Source: Stenotrophomonas maltophilia (GTDB lineage: Bacteria > Pseudomonadota > Gammaproteobacteria > Xanthomonadales > Xanthomonadaceae). From it: a DNA stretch of 64,000 nucleotides. Numbering within the stretch: the first letter of the stretch is position 1; the number at the start of each line of letters is the position of its first letter. This document shows positions 33,399 to 42,835 of the stretch, one piece after another. The stretch lies in the NCBI GenBank assembly GCA_002363385.1, contig DEVL01000003.1, forward strand, positions 1,121,503 through 1,185,502, given 5' to 3'. A program made the position numbers and the translations under genes. Under the pieces are notes generated by a model. It saw only the letters and a program-made list of their open reading frames with translations, made no database searches and was not told the DNA's origin.

Positions 33399-34619
33399 GT
33401 GAACGCAGCTTCTTCTCCTTTGCAGCCGGTAGGCGCCCACGAGCGCATCGCCGTCATCGACATCCTGCGCGGGTTTGCGCTGCTGGGCATCCTGCTGATG
33501 AACATGGAGGCCTTCAGCGGTCCGCTGGACCTGTCCTTCACCGGCATCGATCCGCACTGGCAGGGCGCGGATTACTGGGCCGACGCGGCCATCTACGTGC
33601 TGGTTCAAGGCAAGTTTTTCACCCTGTTCTCGCTGCTGTTCGGCGCGGGGTTCTCGGTCATGGCGCAGCGCGCAGAATCGGCCGGCCGCGCATTCGTGCC
33701 GTTCTATCTGCGCCGCAGCGCCGCGCTGCTGCTGATCGGTCTGTGCCATGCGCTGCTGGTGTGGTCCGGCGACATCCTGGTGATCTACGCCTTGATCTCG
33801 ATGCTGTTGCTTGCCTGTCGCGAGGCGCCGCGCAGCTGGCTGCCCGCGATGGGCGCGATCAGTTACCTGGGCGCGGCGGCCCTGGTGCTGCTGCTGGGCG
33901 CGTTGATGAGCTGGATGGCCAGCATGGAGCATGCGCAGGAACCCCTGCGCGAGGCCATCGCGCAGGCCCAGCGGACCATCGAACTGCAGCGCCAAGCGTA
34001 CGCGCACGGCAGCTGGGTACAGGCGGTCGGACAGCGCGTGCGGGATCTCGGCGCGATGTTGTCAGGCATCTTCGTGATCGGCCCGGAAGTGCTGGGCATG
34101 TTCCTGATCGGCAGCTGGTTCGCGCGCAGCGGCGCCCTGGCCGAGCCGGACCGTTTCGCGCGGCTGTATGCACGGCTGCGCTGGATCGCGTTGCCGGCCG
34201 GCCTGCTGCTGATGCTGGGCAGTGCGATCTGGCACCCCTACCAGGCGCCCGGCACGTTGAATCTGGGCAGCGGCGTGGCGTACGCGGTCAGTGCACTGGC
34301 CGGGTTGCTGATGTGCCTGGGCTATCTGGCCTGGATCGTGCGCTGGCGTGCGCGCCTGCAGGTGCTGGCCCCGATGGGGCGGATGGCGCTGACCCATTAC
34401 ATCGGCCAGTCGCTGGTCTGCACGTGGGTGTTCTATGGATACGGACTTGGCGCGTTCGAAACACTGCCGCGCCTGTGGCAGATTCCGTTTGCGCTGTCGC
34501 TGTTCGCGCTGCAGGTGGCGATCAGCCATGTATGGCTGCACTACTTCCGCTTCGGGCCACTGGAGTGGTTCTGGCGTGCAATGACCTATCTGCAGTGGCC
34601 GCCGCTGCGTCGGGCCTGA
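33399..34619 (+). CDS. DUF418 membrane protein
   Basis: A 406-residue protein with about eight or nine hydrophobic segments. The family start IAVIDILRGFALLGILLMNME, an inner LFSLLFGAGFSVM and the closing GRMALTHYIGQSLVCTWVFY with PLEWFWRAMTYLQWPPLRR are typical of DUF418, whose function is unknown. I chose GTG at 33399, since the ATG at 33372 lies within GCATAATGGCGG, which recurs before dcd and looks like a -10 element. If the ATG is used the product gains nine residues. Confidence 0.85.
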   Translation: MNAASSPLQPVGAHERIAVIDILRGFALLGILLMNMEAFSGPLDLSFTGIDPHWQGADYWADAAIYVLVQGKFFTLFSLLFGAGFSVMAQRAESAGRAFVPFYLRRSAALLLIGLCHALLVWSGDILVIYALISMLLLACREAPRSWLPAMGAISYLGAAALVLLLGALMSWMASMEHAQEPLREAIAQAQRTIELQRQAYAHGSWVQAVGQRVRDLGAMLSGIFVIGPEVLGMFLIGSWFARSGALAEPDRFARLYARLRWIALPAGLLLMLGSAIWHPYQAPGTLNLGSGVAYAVSALAGLLMCLGYLAWIVRWRARLQVLAPMGRMALTHYIGQSLVCTWVFYGYGLGAFETLPRLWQIPFALSLFALQVAISHVWLHYFRFGPLEWFWRAMTYLQWPPLRRA

Positions 34620-34778
34620 ATCCGTAGGCGCCACGCGGCACCCTCACGTCTGGATCGCGGCCGGCCATGGCATGCTCGGGACGCGCATGCGCGTCGGCAC
34701 CGGCCAGTGGACGGCAGACCGGATCCCCGGCCGCACGCAGGCGATCGATCCTGCCCCTTACCGAGTTGAGCGATACCA

Positions 34779-36134
34779 ATGACGACGCAATACGACTATG
34801 ACCTGATCGTGCTGGGCGGTGGTTCCGGCGGGCTGGCGGCAGCCTTCCGCGCGGCGCAGCACGGCCAGCGCGTGGCGATGCTGGAGCCGGGCGAACTGGG
34901 CGGCACCTGCGTCAATGTCGGCTGCGTGCCGAAAAAGGCGATGTGGCTGGCGGCCGATCTCTCCGGCCGGATCGGCCTGGCCGCCGCAATGGGCTTCGAT
35001 GTGCCGGTGCGCCCTTCGCTGGACTGGAAAGAACTGGTAGTGCATCGGCAGGCCTATATCGCCAACATCCATGCCAGCTATCTCAAGCGACTCAATGAGA
35101 ACAAGGTGGTGCGTGTACCGCGCCGTGGCCGGCTGGTGGATGCGCACACCGTGGAGTGCAGTGATGGCGTTCGCATCAGTGCGGCGCACATCCTGCTCGC
35201 GACCGGTGCGTATCCGCAGCGGCCGGAGATTCCCGGCGCCGAACTGGGACTGGTGTCCGATGACTTCTTCAACCTCTGCGGCGCGCCCGAACGGGTCGCG
35301 ATCGTGGGCGGTGGTTACATCGCGGTGGAACTGGCCGGGCTGCTGCAGGCGCTGGGCAGCCGCGTGACGCTGCTGGTGCGCGGTGAACGGCTGCTGGAGC
35401 GCTTCGATGCAGAACTCACCGAACAGCTCGCCGAGAATCTGCGGCACCAGGGTGTGCAGGTCCATTTTGGCTATCGCCTGCGCGAGCTGCAGCGTGATGG
35501 CGATGCCGTGGTCGCGTTCGGTCATGATGGCCCGGCCGACGGTCATTTCGATGCAGTGTTCTTTGCCACCGGGCGACGCGGCAACAGTGCCGATCTGGGG
35601 TTGGAAGCGCTCGGCGTGGTGATCGGTGACAAGGGCGAGGTCGAGGTCGACCAGTGGCAGACCACCGCGGTACCCAGCGTGCACGCAGTGGGCGACATTG
35701 CCGGCAAGGTTGGCCTCACCCCGGTGGCGATCGCTGCGGCGCGCAAGCTGATGGACCGCCTGTTCGGTGGCCAGCCGCAGGCGAAGATGGACTATGAAAA
35801 CGTGGCCAGCGTGGTGTTTTCACACCCGGCGCTCGGTGCGGTGGGCTTGAGCGAAGAAGAGGCCTGCGCGAAGTACGGCGACGTCCGCGTGTACCGCAGC
35901 AACTTCCGCCCGATGCTGCAGGCCTTGGCCGATGGCACCCAGCGCAGCCTATTCAAGCTGGTCTGCGTGGGCGAGGAGGAGCGTGTGGTCGGTGTCCACC
36001 TGCTGGGCGAGTCTGCCGATGAAATCCTGCAGGGGTTTGCACTGGCAGTGAAGATGGGCGTGACCAAGGCCCAGTTCGACGACACCGTGGCGATCCATCC
36101 GACCTCCGCAGAAGAAGTCGTACTGATGCGCTGA
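34779..36134 (+). CDS. gor: Glutathione-disulfide reductase
   Basis: An FAD-dependent, NADPH-using reductase that keeps glutathione reduced in the cytoplasm. The 451-residue product has FAD-binding GGGSGGLAAA, redox-active CVNVGC (about residues 43-48) followed by VPKKAMW, NADPH-binding GGGYIAVELAG and the C-terminal interface HPTSAEEVV with the catalytic His. The pattern fits glutathione reductase rather than mercuric or dihydrolipoamide forms, with GTCVNVGCVPKK typical of this group. Length is normal. It is alone on its transcript as far as I can see. Confidence 0.93.
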   Translation: MTTQYDYDLIVLGGGSGGLAAAFRAAQHGQRVAMLEPGELGGTCVNVGCVPKKAMWLAADLSGRIGLAAAMGFDVPVRPSLDWKELVVHRQAYIANIHASYLKRLNENKVVRVPRRGRLVDAHTVECSDGVRISAAHILLATGAYPQRPEIPGAELGLVSDDFFNLCGAPERVAIVGGGYIAVELAGLLQALGSRVTLLVRGERLLERFDAELTEQLAENLRHQGVQVHFGYRLRELQRDGDAVVAFGHDGPADGHFDAVFFATGRRGNSADLGLEALGVVIGDKGEVEVDQWQTTAVPSVHAVGDIAGKVGLTPVAIAAARKLMDRLFGGQPQAKMDYENVASVVFSHPALGAVGLSEEEACAKYGDVRVYRSNFRPMLQALADGTQRSLFKLVCVGEEERVVGVHLLGESADEILQGFALAVKMGVTKAQFDDTVAIHPTSAEEVVLMR

Positions 36135-36255
36135 ACGCGCATCGGCGGCGTGCAGCTGCCGAAGCCGCAGCAGGGATCCGGTAGTGCCGCCACGCATGCG
36201 ACAATGGCCGCCCCACCTACTTCCCAGCCGCCCTGCGCGGCTGTCCGCCGTCCTG

Positions 36256-37176
36256 ATGTCCTCTCCCGCCTCCTCGCTGCCCACGTCCTCCAGCCGTATC
36301 GCCGCCGGCGGCATCGCACTGGCCGCGATTGGCGCGATCGCGGCCTCGGGCAAGGCGGTCATCGTCAAACTCGCGTATCGGCATGGGGTGGATGCCACCA
36401 CGCTGCTGGCGCTGCGGATGCTGATGGCGTTCCCGCTGTTCGCGGTGTTGGCGGTATGGTCGGCGCGGCGCGCGCCGGCATTGTCATGGGGCGACCGCGG
36501 GCGCGTGGTGTGGCTGGGCTTCACCGGGTACTACCTGTCCAGCCTGCTGGACTTCCAGGGCCTGCAATACATCAGCGTCACCCTGGAACGTCTGATTCTG
36601 TACTTGAACCCGACGCTGGTGCTGCTGATCAGCCTGGTCCTGCTGAAAAAGCGCCCCGGTCGCTGGCAGGTGGCGGCGCTGGTGCTCAGTTATCTGGGCG
36701 TACTGCTGGCCTTCGGCCATGACCTGCAGCTGGAAGGCGGGCGCATCGTGCTGGGCAGTGCATTGGTGTTCGCCAGTGCGCTGAGCTATGCGCTGTATCT
36801 GTTCGGCAGTGGCCAGGTGGTGGCCCGGATCGGCGCGATCCGGCTGACCGCCTATGCCAGCTGCGTGGCCTGCGTCCTGTGCGTGCTGCACTTCGCGGTG
36901 CTGCACCCGATGTCCGCGCTGGGCCAGGCGCCCACGCCGGTGTACTGGCTGTCGCTGATCAACGCCACGGTCTGCACGGTGCTGCCGGTGATGGCGATCA
37001 TGCTGGCGGTCAAGCGGATCGGCTCCTCGCTGGCCGCCCAGGTGGGTATGCTCGGTCCGGTCTCCACCATCGTGATGAGTCTATGGCTGCTCGACGAACC
37101 CATGGGGCCGTGGCAGATACTCGGCACGGCCCTGGTCCTGCTCGGCGTGCTGCTGGTCAGCCGGGTGCGCGCGTGA
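36256..37176 (+). CDS. EamA family transporter
   Basis: A 306-residue inner-membrane protein with ten hydrophobic segments in two EamA repeats, the drug/metabolite transporter superfamily. Segments include GGIALAAIGAIAASGKAVIV at the start, LNPTLVLLISLVLLKKRPG and LGPVSTIVMSLWLLDEPMGP near the end. Substrate is unknown. I chose the ATG at 36256 as it sits shortly before the first membrane segment; an upstream ATG at 36184 would add 24 Arg/Pro-rich residues. The stop overlaps the next gene by four bases (GTGA). Confidence 0.87.
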   Translation: MSSPASSLPTSSSRIAAGGIALAAIGAIAASGKAVIVKLAYRHGVDATTLLALRMLMAFPLFAVLAVWSARRAPALSWGDRGRVVWLGFTGYYLSSLLDFQGLQYISVTLERLILYLNPTLVLLISLVLLKKRPGRWQVAALVLSYLGVLLAFGHDLQLEGGRIVLGSALVFASALSYALYLFGSGQVVARIGAIRLTAYASCVACVLCVLHFAVLHPMSALGQAPTPVYWLSLINATVCTVLPVMAIMLAVKRIGSSLAAQVGMLGPVSTIVMSLWLLDEPMGPWQILGTALVLLGVLLVSRVRA

Positions 37177-37535
37177 ACGCGGCCGCCGTGGGCGATGACC
37201 CGGCGGCGCAGGCGCGTGCACGGATTCTGGCGGTGATCCGTGCGATTCCGCGTGGGCAGGTCATGGGCTACGGCCAGGTCGCCGCCAAGGCGGGGCTGCC
37301 GGGCAGGGCGCGGCTGACCGCACGCGTGCTTGGCATGAATGACGATCCTGAGCTGCCGTGGCACCGCGTGCTGCGCTCGGACGGGCGCATTGCGATGCCC
37401 GAAGGCTCGGCGGGATGGAAGGAACAGAGCCAGCGGCTGCGCGCCGAGGGCGTGGTGATCGAGCGGGGGCGGGTGAAGGGCATGCCGGTAGCCGGCGCCA
37501 ACGATCTGGATGCCGCTCTGTGGGGACCGGGCTGA
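37173..37535 (+). CDS. Alkyltransferase-like (ATL) DNA-binding protein
   Basis: A 120-residue protein of the MGMT family. It has AIPRGQVMGYGQVAAKAG and the recognition segment LPGRARLTARVLGMN. The active-site PCHRV of true methyltransferases reads PWHRVL here, so the reactive Cys is Trp. ATL proteins bind O6-alkylguanine and flag it for nucleotide excision repair. The gene starts with GTG overlapping the end of the EamA gene, so it is likely translated as part of that transcript. Confidence 0.9.
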   Translation: MNAAAVGDDPAAQARARILAVIRAIPRGQVMGYGQVAAKAGLPGRARLTARVLGMNDDPELPWHRVLRSDGRIAMPEGSAGWKEQSQRLRAEGVVIERGRVKGMPVAGANDLDAALWGPG

Positions 37536-37624
37536 CGCTGCCTGTCGGTTGAACGCGGGCGCCGCCACGCAGATTGCGGCCGGGCGCTGCGGCTATGATG
37601 GGCGCAGTTCCAAAGGATGCCCCC

Positions 37625-38299
37625 ATGTTTCCGCGACTGCCTACTGTCACCAAAGCGTTGTTGATCGCCAACGCCGTGCTGTTCCTGCTGCAGCAGCCGT
37701 TCCTGCTCGGCAACGGCACCTTCGAGCCTTTCATGCTGCAGCCGTTGGGCGGCGGCTTCGATCCGTTCTCGCCGGGCGGCAACTTCCAGCCCTGGCAACT
37801 GCTGACCTATGGCTTCCTGCATGGCAGCTTCGGCCATCTGTTCTTCAACATGCTCGCGCTTTTCATGTTCGGCGCGCCGCTGGAACAGACCTGGGGTGAG
37901 AAGCGCTTCCTGATCTATTACCTGGTGTGCGTCGCCGGTGCCGGCCTGTGCCAGCTGCTGGTCGGGCTGATGCTGGCCGATCCGGCCACGGTGCTGGGGG
38001 CATCCGGCGGCGTGTTCGGCCTGCTGCTCGCGTACGGCATGCTCTTCCCCAACCAGCGGGTGATGCTGCTGTTCCCGCCAATCCCGATGAAGGCTCGCAC
38101 CTTCGTGATCGTGTTCGGTGCGATGGAGCTGATGCTGGGCGCCACCGGCTGGCAGCCGGGCGTGGCTCACTTCGCGCATCTGGGCGGCATGCTGTTCGGC
38201 TGGCTGCTGATCCGCTACTGGCGCGGCCAACCGCCGTTCAACAACCGCCGCCCGCCGGGCCCGCCAAAGCGACCCAATCACCTGCGCAGCATCAAGTGA
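37625..38299 (+). CDS. Rhomboid family intramembrane serine protease
   Basis: A 224-residue polytopic membrane protein. The rhomboid signature is complete: WQLLTYGFLHGSFGHLFFNM, the catalytic Ser in VLGASGGVFGLLLAY and the His in GVAHFAHLGGMLFGWLL. Six hydrophobic segments are apparent. Such proteases cut membrane proteins within the bilayer. The start follows AAAGGATG; a TATGAT about 30 bases upstream is a likely -10 box. An in-frame ATG 17 codons upstream is less likely. The substrate is unknown. Confidence 0.9.
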   Translation: MFPRLPTVTKALLIANAVLFLLQQPFLLGNGTFEPFMLQPLGGGFDPFSPGGNFQPWQLLTYGFLHGSFGHLFFNMLALFMFGAPLEQTWGEKRFLIYYLVCVAGAGLCQLLVGLMLADPATVLGASGGVFGLLLAYGMLFPNQRVMLLFPPIPMKARTFVIVFGAMELMLGATGWQPGVAHFAHLGGMLFGWLLIRYWRGQPPFNNRRPPGPPKRPNHLRSIK

Positions 38300-38306
38300 A
38301 GCAAAT

Positions 38307-38347
38307 AACAGGGACGGAGGTAGTTAATAACCACCTCCGTCCCCGTT
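38307..38347. repeat. 41-base near-perfect palindrome
   Basis: AACAGGGACGGAGGT and ACCTCCGTCCCCGTT are complementary with one mismatch, and the pairing continues inward around a short AT-rich centre (GTAGTTAATAACCAC). It lies eight bases after the rhomboid stop and is not followed by T residues, so it is more like a repeat element than a simple terminator. Confidence 0.7.
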
Positions 38348-38352
38348 AAATG

Positions 38353-38379
38353 AAAAGGGCGCCCAGTGGGCGCCCTTTT
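38353..38379. terminator. Bidirectional terminator between rhomboid and M13 genes
   Basis: A 12-bp stem AAAAGGGCGCCC/GGGCGCCCTTTT with a three-base loop has A and T runs on both sides, serving both convergent genes. Confidence 0.92.
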
Positions 38380-38399
38380 CGTTTGCTACATAGCCAGGC

Positions 38400-40412
38400 T
38401 CAGCGCCAGACCTTGATCTGGTCGTTGTCCACGCGCTGCATCGGCTGGCCGGGCTTGCAGGTGAAGGTGGCACCGAAGGCCGGCAGGTTGGACAGCGGGC
38501 CGTTGGTGCGCCAGCGGCCCGGGGCCAGGATGTCCGAGGTCAGGCGCTGGGCGGCGACGTTCGGCGACAGCTGCTGCGGCCACAGGCTCGCCCAGCCGCG
38601 GAAGAAGCCCTGCTGCGCGGCCGGCTTGGCGGCCGGTTCTACGGCCTTGTAAGCCTCCCACGCCAGTTCCAGGCCAGCCAGGTCGGCCAGGTTCTCTTCG
38701 CGGGTGAGTTCGCCGTTGACCTTGGCACCCTTCACGCCCGGGTAGTCGTAGCCGCTGTACTGGGCGGCGACGCGGTTGCCGAACAGGGTCCAGGCGGTCT
38801 TGTCGGCCGGGGTCCACCAGCTGCGCAGTTCGCCCTTGGCATCGACCAGCGCGCCCTTGGCATCGATTGCACGGGTCAGCTCATGGGCGACCAGCGCACC
38901 GTAGCTGCCAAACAGCTCGGCGGTATCGCCCTTGGCGTTGAACACCGGACTCTGCAGCACGGCGGCGGTGACGATCAGGCGGTTCTGCGCGATGTCATAC
39001 GCCAGTGCCGGCTGCTGCGGCAGCACGTCCCAACGACGGTCGGCGTTGCCCTTGCCGATGCGCTTCATTTCTTCGCGGTGGCGCCAAGTGGAGGCGATCA
39101 GCATGTTGCCGCCGAAGCTGCCGCGGCCCATCGGCTGCACGGTGTAGTCCAGATCGCGCAGCGGAGTGCCGATCTCGATCTTCAGCGCGGCCAGCTTGGC
39201 CTGTGCTTCGGTCTTGGCCTCATCGCTCATCCAGGCGCTGCGCTTGACCGCATCGATCTGCACTTCGCGGATCTTGTCCACCACCAGCGCCGCCTTGCGA
39301 CGGTCATCGGCCGACAGGTGCTTGGCCGCGTACTCGCGACCCACCATCGGGCCGGCAGCGACGTTGATCGCGTCCAGCACCTGCTCCCAGCGCGCCGGCG
39401 GCAGGGTCTGGCCACGGATCACACGGCCGCGGAATTCGAATTCGGCATCGCGGTAGGCCTTGGACAGGTACGGGGCCATCGCATCACCCACGCGCCAGCG
39501 CAGATAGACCTTCCACTGTTCCGGCTTGAGCCGGGTGACCATGCCATCGAGCTGCTTGAACAGTGCCGGATCGGACAGCGAGACCAGGTCGTCGTTGACG
39601 CCCTGCGCCTTCAGGAAGGCCTCCAGCTGCAGGTTGCGGTAGCGGCTGTTGAGCTCCTTGGTGGAGATCGGTGCGTAGTTGTTGAACGGGTTGTTGATGC
39701 CCGCCAGCGACTGCGCATTGCGCGCCAGTTCGGTTTCCAGGGCGATCACCGACTGCGACTCGGCATCGAGCTTGTCGGCCGGGGTGCCGGTCAGCGCCAG
39801 CACCTGCTTGACGTAGTTGCGGTAGCGACCCATCAGCGCGACGGTGTCGGCGTCGGTACGGGTGTAGAACGCCGGGTCCGGCAGGCCCATGCCGCCCTGC
39901 ATGAAGTAGCCGATGTGGCGGTCCAGCGCCTTCAGGTCCACGTCCGGGGCGAAGTTGAAGGCCACCGGGATGCCGACCTGGTGCAGCGCAGCGATCGAGG
40001 CCGGCACGTCCTTGGCCTTCTTGATCGCGTTGATGCGGGTCAGCAGCGGGGCGATCGGGTTGGACCCGTCGGCTTCCACCGCGGCCTCGTCCAGGCCACT
40101 GGCCCAGAAGTCGCCCAGCAGCTTCTGCACGTTGCCCTGCGGCGCCGTCATCGCGCCATCCAGCAGCTCGCGCTGCTGCTGGCGGGTGCGCTCGGCCAGC
40201 TGGCCGAGCGCGGTGGTGGCGCCGGTCTGCGGCACCGGGTTGGCCTTCAACCAGGTGGCATTGGTGGTTTCGTAGAAGTCGCTGCACTGCGCGCTGACAG
40301 CCGGCGCACGGGCGGCGGCCTTCTTCTTCGGCGCGGCGTGCGCATCGGGAGCAGCGACCAGGGTGACCAGGCTGATGCCCAGGGCGATGGCAAGCGGACG
40401 GAGGTTGGACAT
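38400..40412 (-). CDS. M13 metallopeptidase paralog with altered zinc motif
   Basis: A 670-residue exported protein of the neprilysin/PepO family. The signal is LAIALGISLVTLVAAPDAHA. The M13 layout is complete: MGLPDPAFYTRTD early, NRLIVTAAVLQSPVF, the zinc helix and ENLADLAGLELAW. But the zinc helix reads HELTR (His510, Glu511, Arg514) where the family has HExxH, so one zinc ligand is lost. The next gene upstream is an intact paralog with HEMTH. The ending has CKPGQPMQR and IKVW. It may be a non-catalytic or changed-activity relative. The start at 40412 fits the signal. Confidence 0.88.
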   Translation of the reverse strand: MSNLRPLAIALGISLVTLVAAPDAHAAPKKKAAARAPAVSAQCSDFYETTNATWLKANPVPQTGATTALGQLAERTRQQQRELLDGAMTAPQGNVQKLLGDFWASGLDEAAVEADGSNPIAPLLTRINAIKKAKDVPASIAALHQVGIPVAFNFAPDVDLKALDRHIGYFMQGGMGLPDPAFYTRTDADTVALMGRYRNYVKQVLALTGTPADKLDAESQSVIALETELARNAQSLAGINNPFNNYAPISTKELNSRYRNLQLEAFLKAQGVNDDLVSLSDPALFKQLDGMVTRLKPEQWKVYLRWRVGDAMAPYLSKAYRDAEFEFRGRVIRGQTLPPARWEQVLDAINVAAGPMVGREYAAKHLSADDRRKAALVVDKIREVQIDAVKRSAWMSDEAKTEAQAKLAALKIEIGTPLRDLDYTVQPMGRGSFGGNMLIASTWRHREEMKRIGKGNADRRWDVLPQQPALAYDIAQNRLIVTAAVLQSPVFNAKGDTAELFGSYGALVAHELTRAIDAKGALVDAKGELRSWWTPADKTAWTLFGNRVAAQYSGYDYPGVKGAKVNGELTREENLADLAGLELAWEAYKAVEPAAKPAAQQGFFRGWASLWPQQLSPNVAAQRLTSDILAPGRWRTNGPLSNLPAFGATFTCKPGQPMQRVDNDQIKVWR

Positions 40413-40496
40413 GTAAAGCGAATCCAGCGGAATTGGGATCGCGCGAGTGTACCAAGCAAAGCGAAACGAGCGTGATGGGCAGCGGCCGCCCCAAAA

Positions 40497-40526
40497 GCAA
40501 AGGCCCGGAAGATTCCGGGCCTTTGC
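40497..40526 (-). terminator. Terminator between the two M13 genes
   Basis: A 14-bp stem GCAAAGGCCCGGAA/TTCCGGGCCTTTGC with a two-base loop is followed on the minus strand by CTTTTGG. It lies 30 bases past the upstream paralog and separates the two transcripts. Confidence 0.88.
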
Positions 40527-40556
40527 ATGCATCACCTCACGCGTCGGCGTGATGGC

Positions 40557-42668
40557 TTACCAGATCACGACCTGCTGGTCGCCGGCGCGCACCATCGGCG
40601 AACCGGCCTTGCACTGGAACGCAGCGGCGAAGGTCGGCAGGTTGGACGGGGCACCCATCGCACGGAACTGCGCCGGGGCATGCGGGTCGGTCGCCAGACG
40701 GACCTTCATGTTCTCCGGGGTGTACTTGGTGCGCCACACGGTGGCCCAGTTGAAGAAGAAGCGCTGGTCGCGGGTGAAGCCGTCGACCTTCGGGTCTTCC
40801 TTGCCGGCCGAGGCCTTCTGCAGGGCGTCGTAGGCGGTGGCCAGGCCACCCAGGTCGGCGATGTTCTCGCCCAGGGTCAGCTTGCCGTTGACCGGCTGGC
40901 CGTCCACCTTGTAGCCGTCGAACTGCTTGATCAGCTTGCCGGTCAGGCCGCTGAAGTTCTTGGTGTCCGCCTCGGTCCACCAGTTCTCGAAGTTGCCGGT
41001 CGGCCCGAAACGGCTGCCCTGGTCGTCGTAACCGTGGGTCATTTCATGGCCGATCACCGCACCGATGCCGCCGTAGTTCAGCGCATCATCGGCCTTCGGA
41101 TCGAAGAACGGCGGCTGCAGGATGGCGGCCGGGAACACGATCTCGTTCTGCAGCGGGTTGTAGTAGGCATTGACCGTCTGCGGGGTCATGCCCCACTCGG
41201 TCTTGTCCACCGGCTGGCCGATCTTGGACAGCGCGAACTTGTAATTGAATTCGTTCGCCGCGCGCACGTTGCCCAGGTAGCTGTCGCGACCGGTGGTCAG
41301 GCCGCTCCAGTCACGCCACTTGTCCGGGTAGCCGATCTTCGGGGTGAAGGTTTCCCACTTGGCGATCGCCTTGGCCTTGGTCTCGTCGCTCATCCAGGTC
41401 AGGCCCTGGATGCGCTCCTTGAGCGAGGCGGCCAGGTTCTTGACCAGTTCTTCCATCTTGGCCTTGGCTTCCGGCGAGAACGCGACCTTGACATACAGCT
41501 GGCCGAACGCATCACCGGCATCGTTTTCGATGGTGCCCAGCACGCGCTTCCAGCGCGGCTTCTGCTCCTTCTGACCGTTCAGGGTCTTGCCGTAGAAGCT
41601 GTAGTTCTCATTGACGAAGGCATCGGCCAGGTACGGCGAGGCGCTGTCCACGGTGTGGAAGCGCAGGTAGGCGCGCCACACCGACGGATCGGTGTCGCCC
41701 AGCGCCTTGCTCACTTCCTGGTGGAAGCTCGGCATGGCCAGCGAGAACTTCTCCGGCGCGGCGATGCCCTGGGCCTTGAAGAACTCGGTCCAGCTGAAGT
41801 TCGGGGTCAGCTTGTCCGCATCGGCCACGGTGACCGGGTTGTAGAACAGCGAGACGTCGCGCGAGAGCTCGACGCTGGACTTGGAGGCCTTGGCCAGGCG
41901 GGTTTCGAACTTGACCACATCGGCGGCCTGCTTTTCAGCATCGGCCGTGGCCACGCCGGCCAGTTCCAGCACCTTGGCCACGTGGGCCTGGTAGGCCTTG
42001 AGCTTGTCGGTGTTCTTGGCGTCGGTGTAATAGGTGGTATCCGGCAGGCCCAGGCCGCCCTGGCTGGCGTAGGCCAGGTTCATGCTGGAATTCTTGAAGT
42101 CCGCTTCCGGACCGAAGCCGAACAGCACGTTCTCGCCCTTGGCCGCGCTGGTGCGCAGGTAGTTGGCGATCGCGTCCTTGTCCTGCAGGCCGTCGATGGC
42201 GGTCAGGTCGGCCTTGATCGGCTCGATGCCCTGGGCATTGATCTTGGCCTCGTCCATGCCGGTGGCCCAGAAGTCGCCGACGATCTTCTCGATGCCCACG
42301 GGGTTCTTGACCGCCGCGACCTGCTCGGCGAGCTGGTGCTGCACGGCGACCGAGCGCTCGTCCAGGATGGTGAAGGCGCCCCAGCTGGTGCGGTCGGCCG
42401 GGATTTCATTGGCGGCCAGCCACTTGCTGTTGACGTAGTCACCGAACGCACCGCAGGCGTCCATGCTGGTGTCCAGATCGGACGGGTGGAAGGCGTTGTA
42501 GGCCGGCAGCTTGCTCTCGTCGAGCTTGTACTCGGTGGCGGCGGGGGCCGCCGGCGCGGCGGTGGAGGCGGCGCTGTCCGGGGCGGGGGTTTCGTTCTTG
42601 CCGCAGCCGACCAGCGCGGCCGAAACGGCCAGGGTCAGCAGTACCAGTTTGGGTGTACGAGCGATCAC
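40557..42668 (-). CDS. M13 family metallopeptidase, lipoprotein
   Basis: A 703-residue zinc endopeptidase of the PepO/neprilysin group, probably acting on short peptides in the envelope. The signal ends in the lipobox LVGCG. The zinc motif is IGHEMTHGYDDQGS (His541, Glu542, His545), the third ligand is in GENIADLGG, and substrate-binding NAYYNPLQNEIVFPA is present. The ending CKAGSPM..VVIW is typical. It starts at GTG with GGAGG upstream. A damaged paralog follows on the same strand. Confidence 0.92.
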   Translation of the reverse strand: MIARTPKLVLLTLAVSAALVGCGKNETPAPDSAASTAAPAAPAATEYKLDESKLPAYNAFHPSDLDTSMDACGAFGDYVNSKWLAANEIPADRTSWGAFTILDERSVAVQHQLAEQVAAVKNPVGIEKIVGDFWATGMDEAKINAQGIEPIKADLTAIDGLQDKDAIANYLRTSAAKGENVLFGFGPEADFKNSSMNLAYASQGGLGLPDTTYYTDAKNTDKLKAYQAHVAKVLELAGVATADAEKQAADVVKFETRLAKASKSSVELSRDVSLFYNPVTVADADKLTPNFSWTEFFKAQGIAAPEKFSLAMPSFHQEVSKALGDTDPSVWRAYLRFHTVDSASPYLADAFVNENYSFYGKTLNGQKEQKPRWKRVLGTIENDAGDAFGQLYVKVAFSPEAKAKMEELVKNLAASLKERIQGLTWMSDETKAKAIAKWETFTPKIGYPDKWRDWSGLTTGRDSYLGNVRAANEFNYKFALSKIGQPVDKTEWGMTPQTVNAYYNPLQNEIVFPAAILQPPFFDPKADDALNYGGIGAVIGHEMTHGYDDQGSRFGPTGNFENWWTEADTKNFSGLTGKLIKQFDGYKVDGQPVNGKLTLGENIADLGGLATAYDALQKASAGKEDPKVDGFTRDQRFFFNWATVWRTKYTPENMKVRLATDPHAPAQFRAMGAPSNLPTFAAAFQCKAGSPMVRAGDQQVVIW

Positions 42669-42835
42669 GTGATTGGCCTCCAGGCCGGAAAGTCATGCAG
42701 GAATGGCCCGGAAGGGCCTGTGGGCCAGACGATACGCCGCTGGCCCGGCCTGCAAGGGTGTCGAAGGTCATGGCCGATGGCAAGCGGCCTGATCCGGTCA
42801 ATCGCGGACCAGCGCCCGGCCCGTTGACGGCCAAG

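Noticed and set aside
38400..40412. Possible pseudogene call for the HELTR peptidase
   Set aside because: The frame is full length with signal, third ligand region and C-terminal motif intact and no frameshift, so it is treated as a gene with altered active site.
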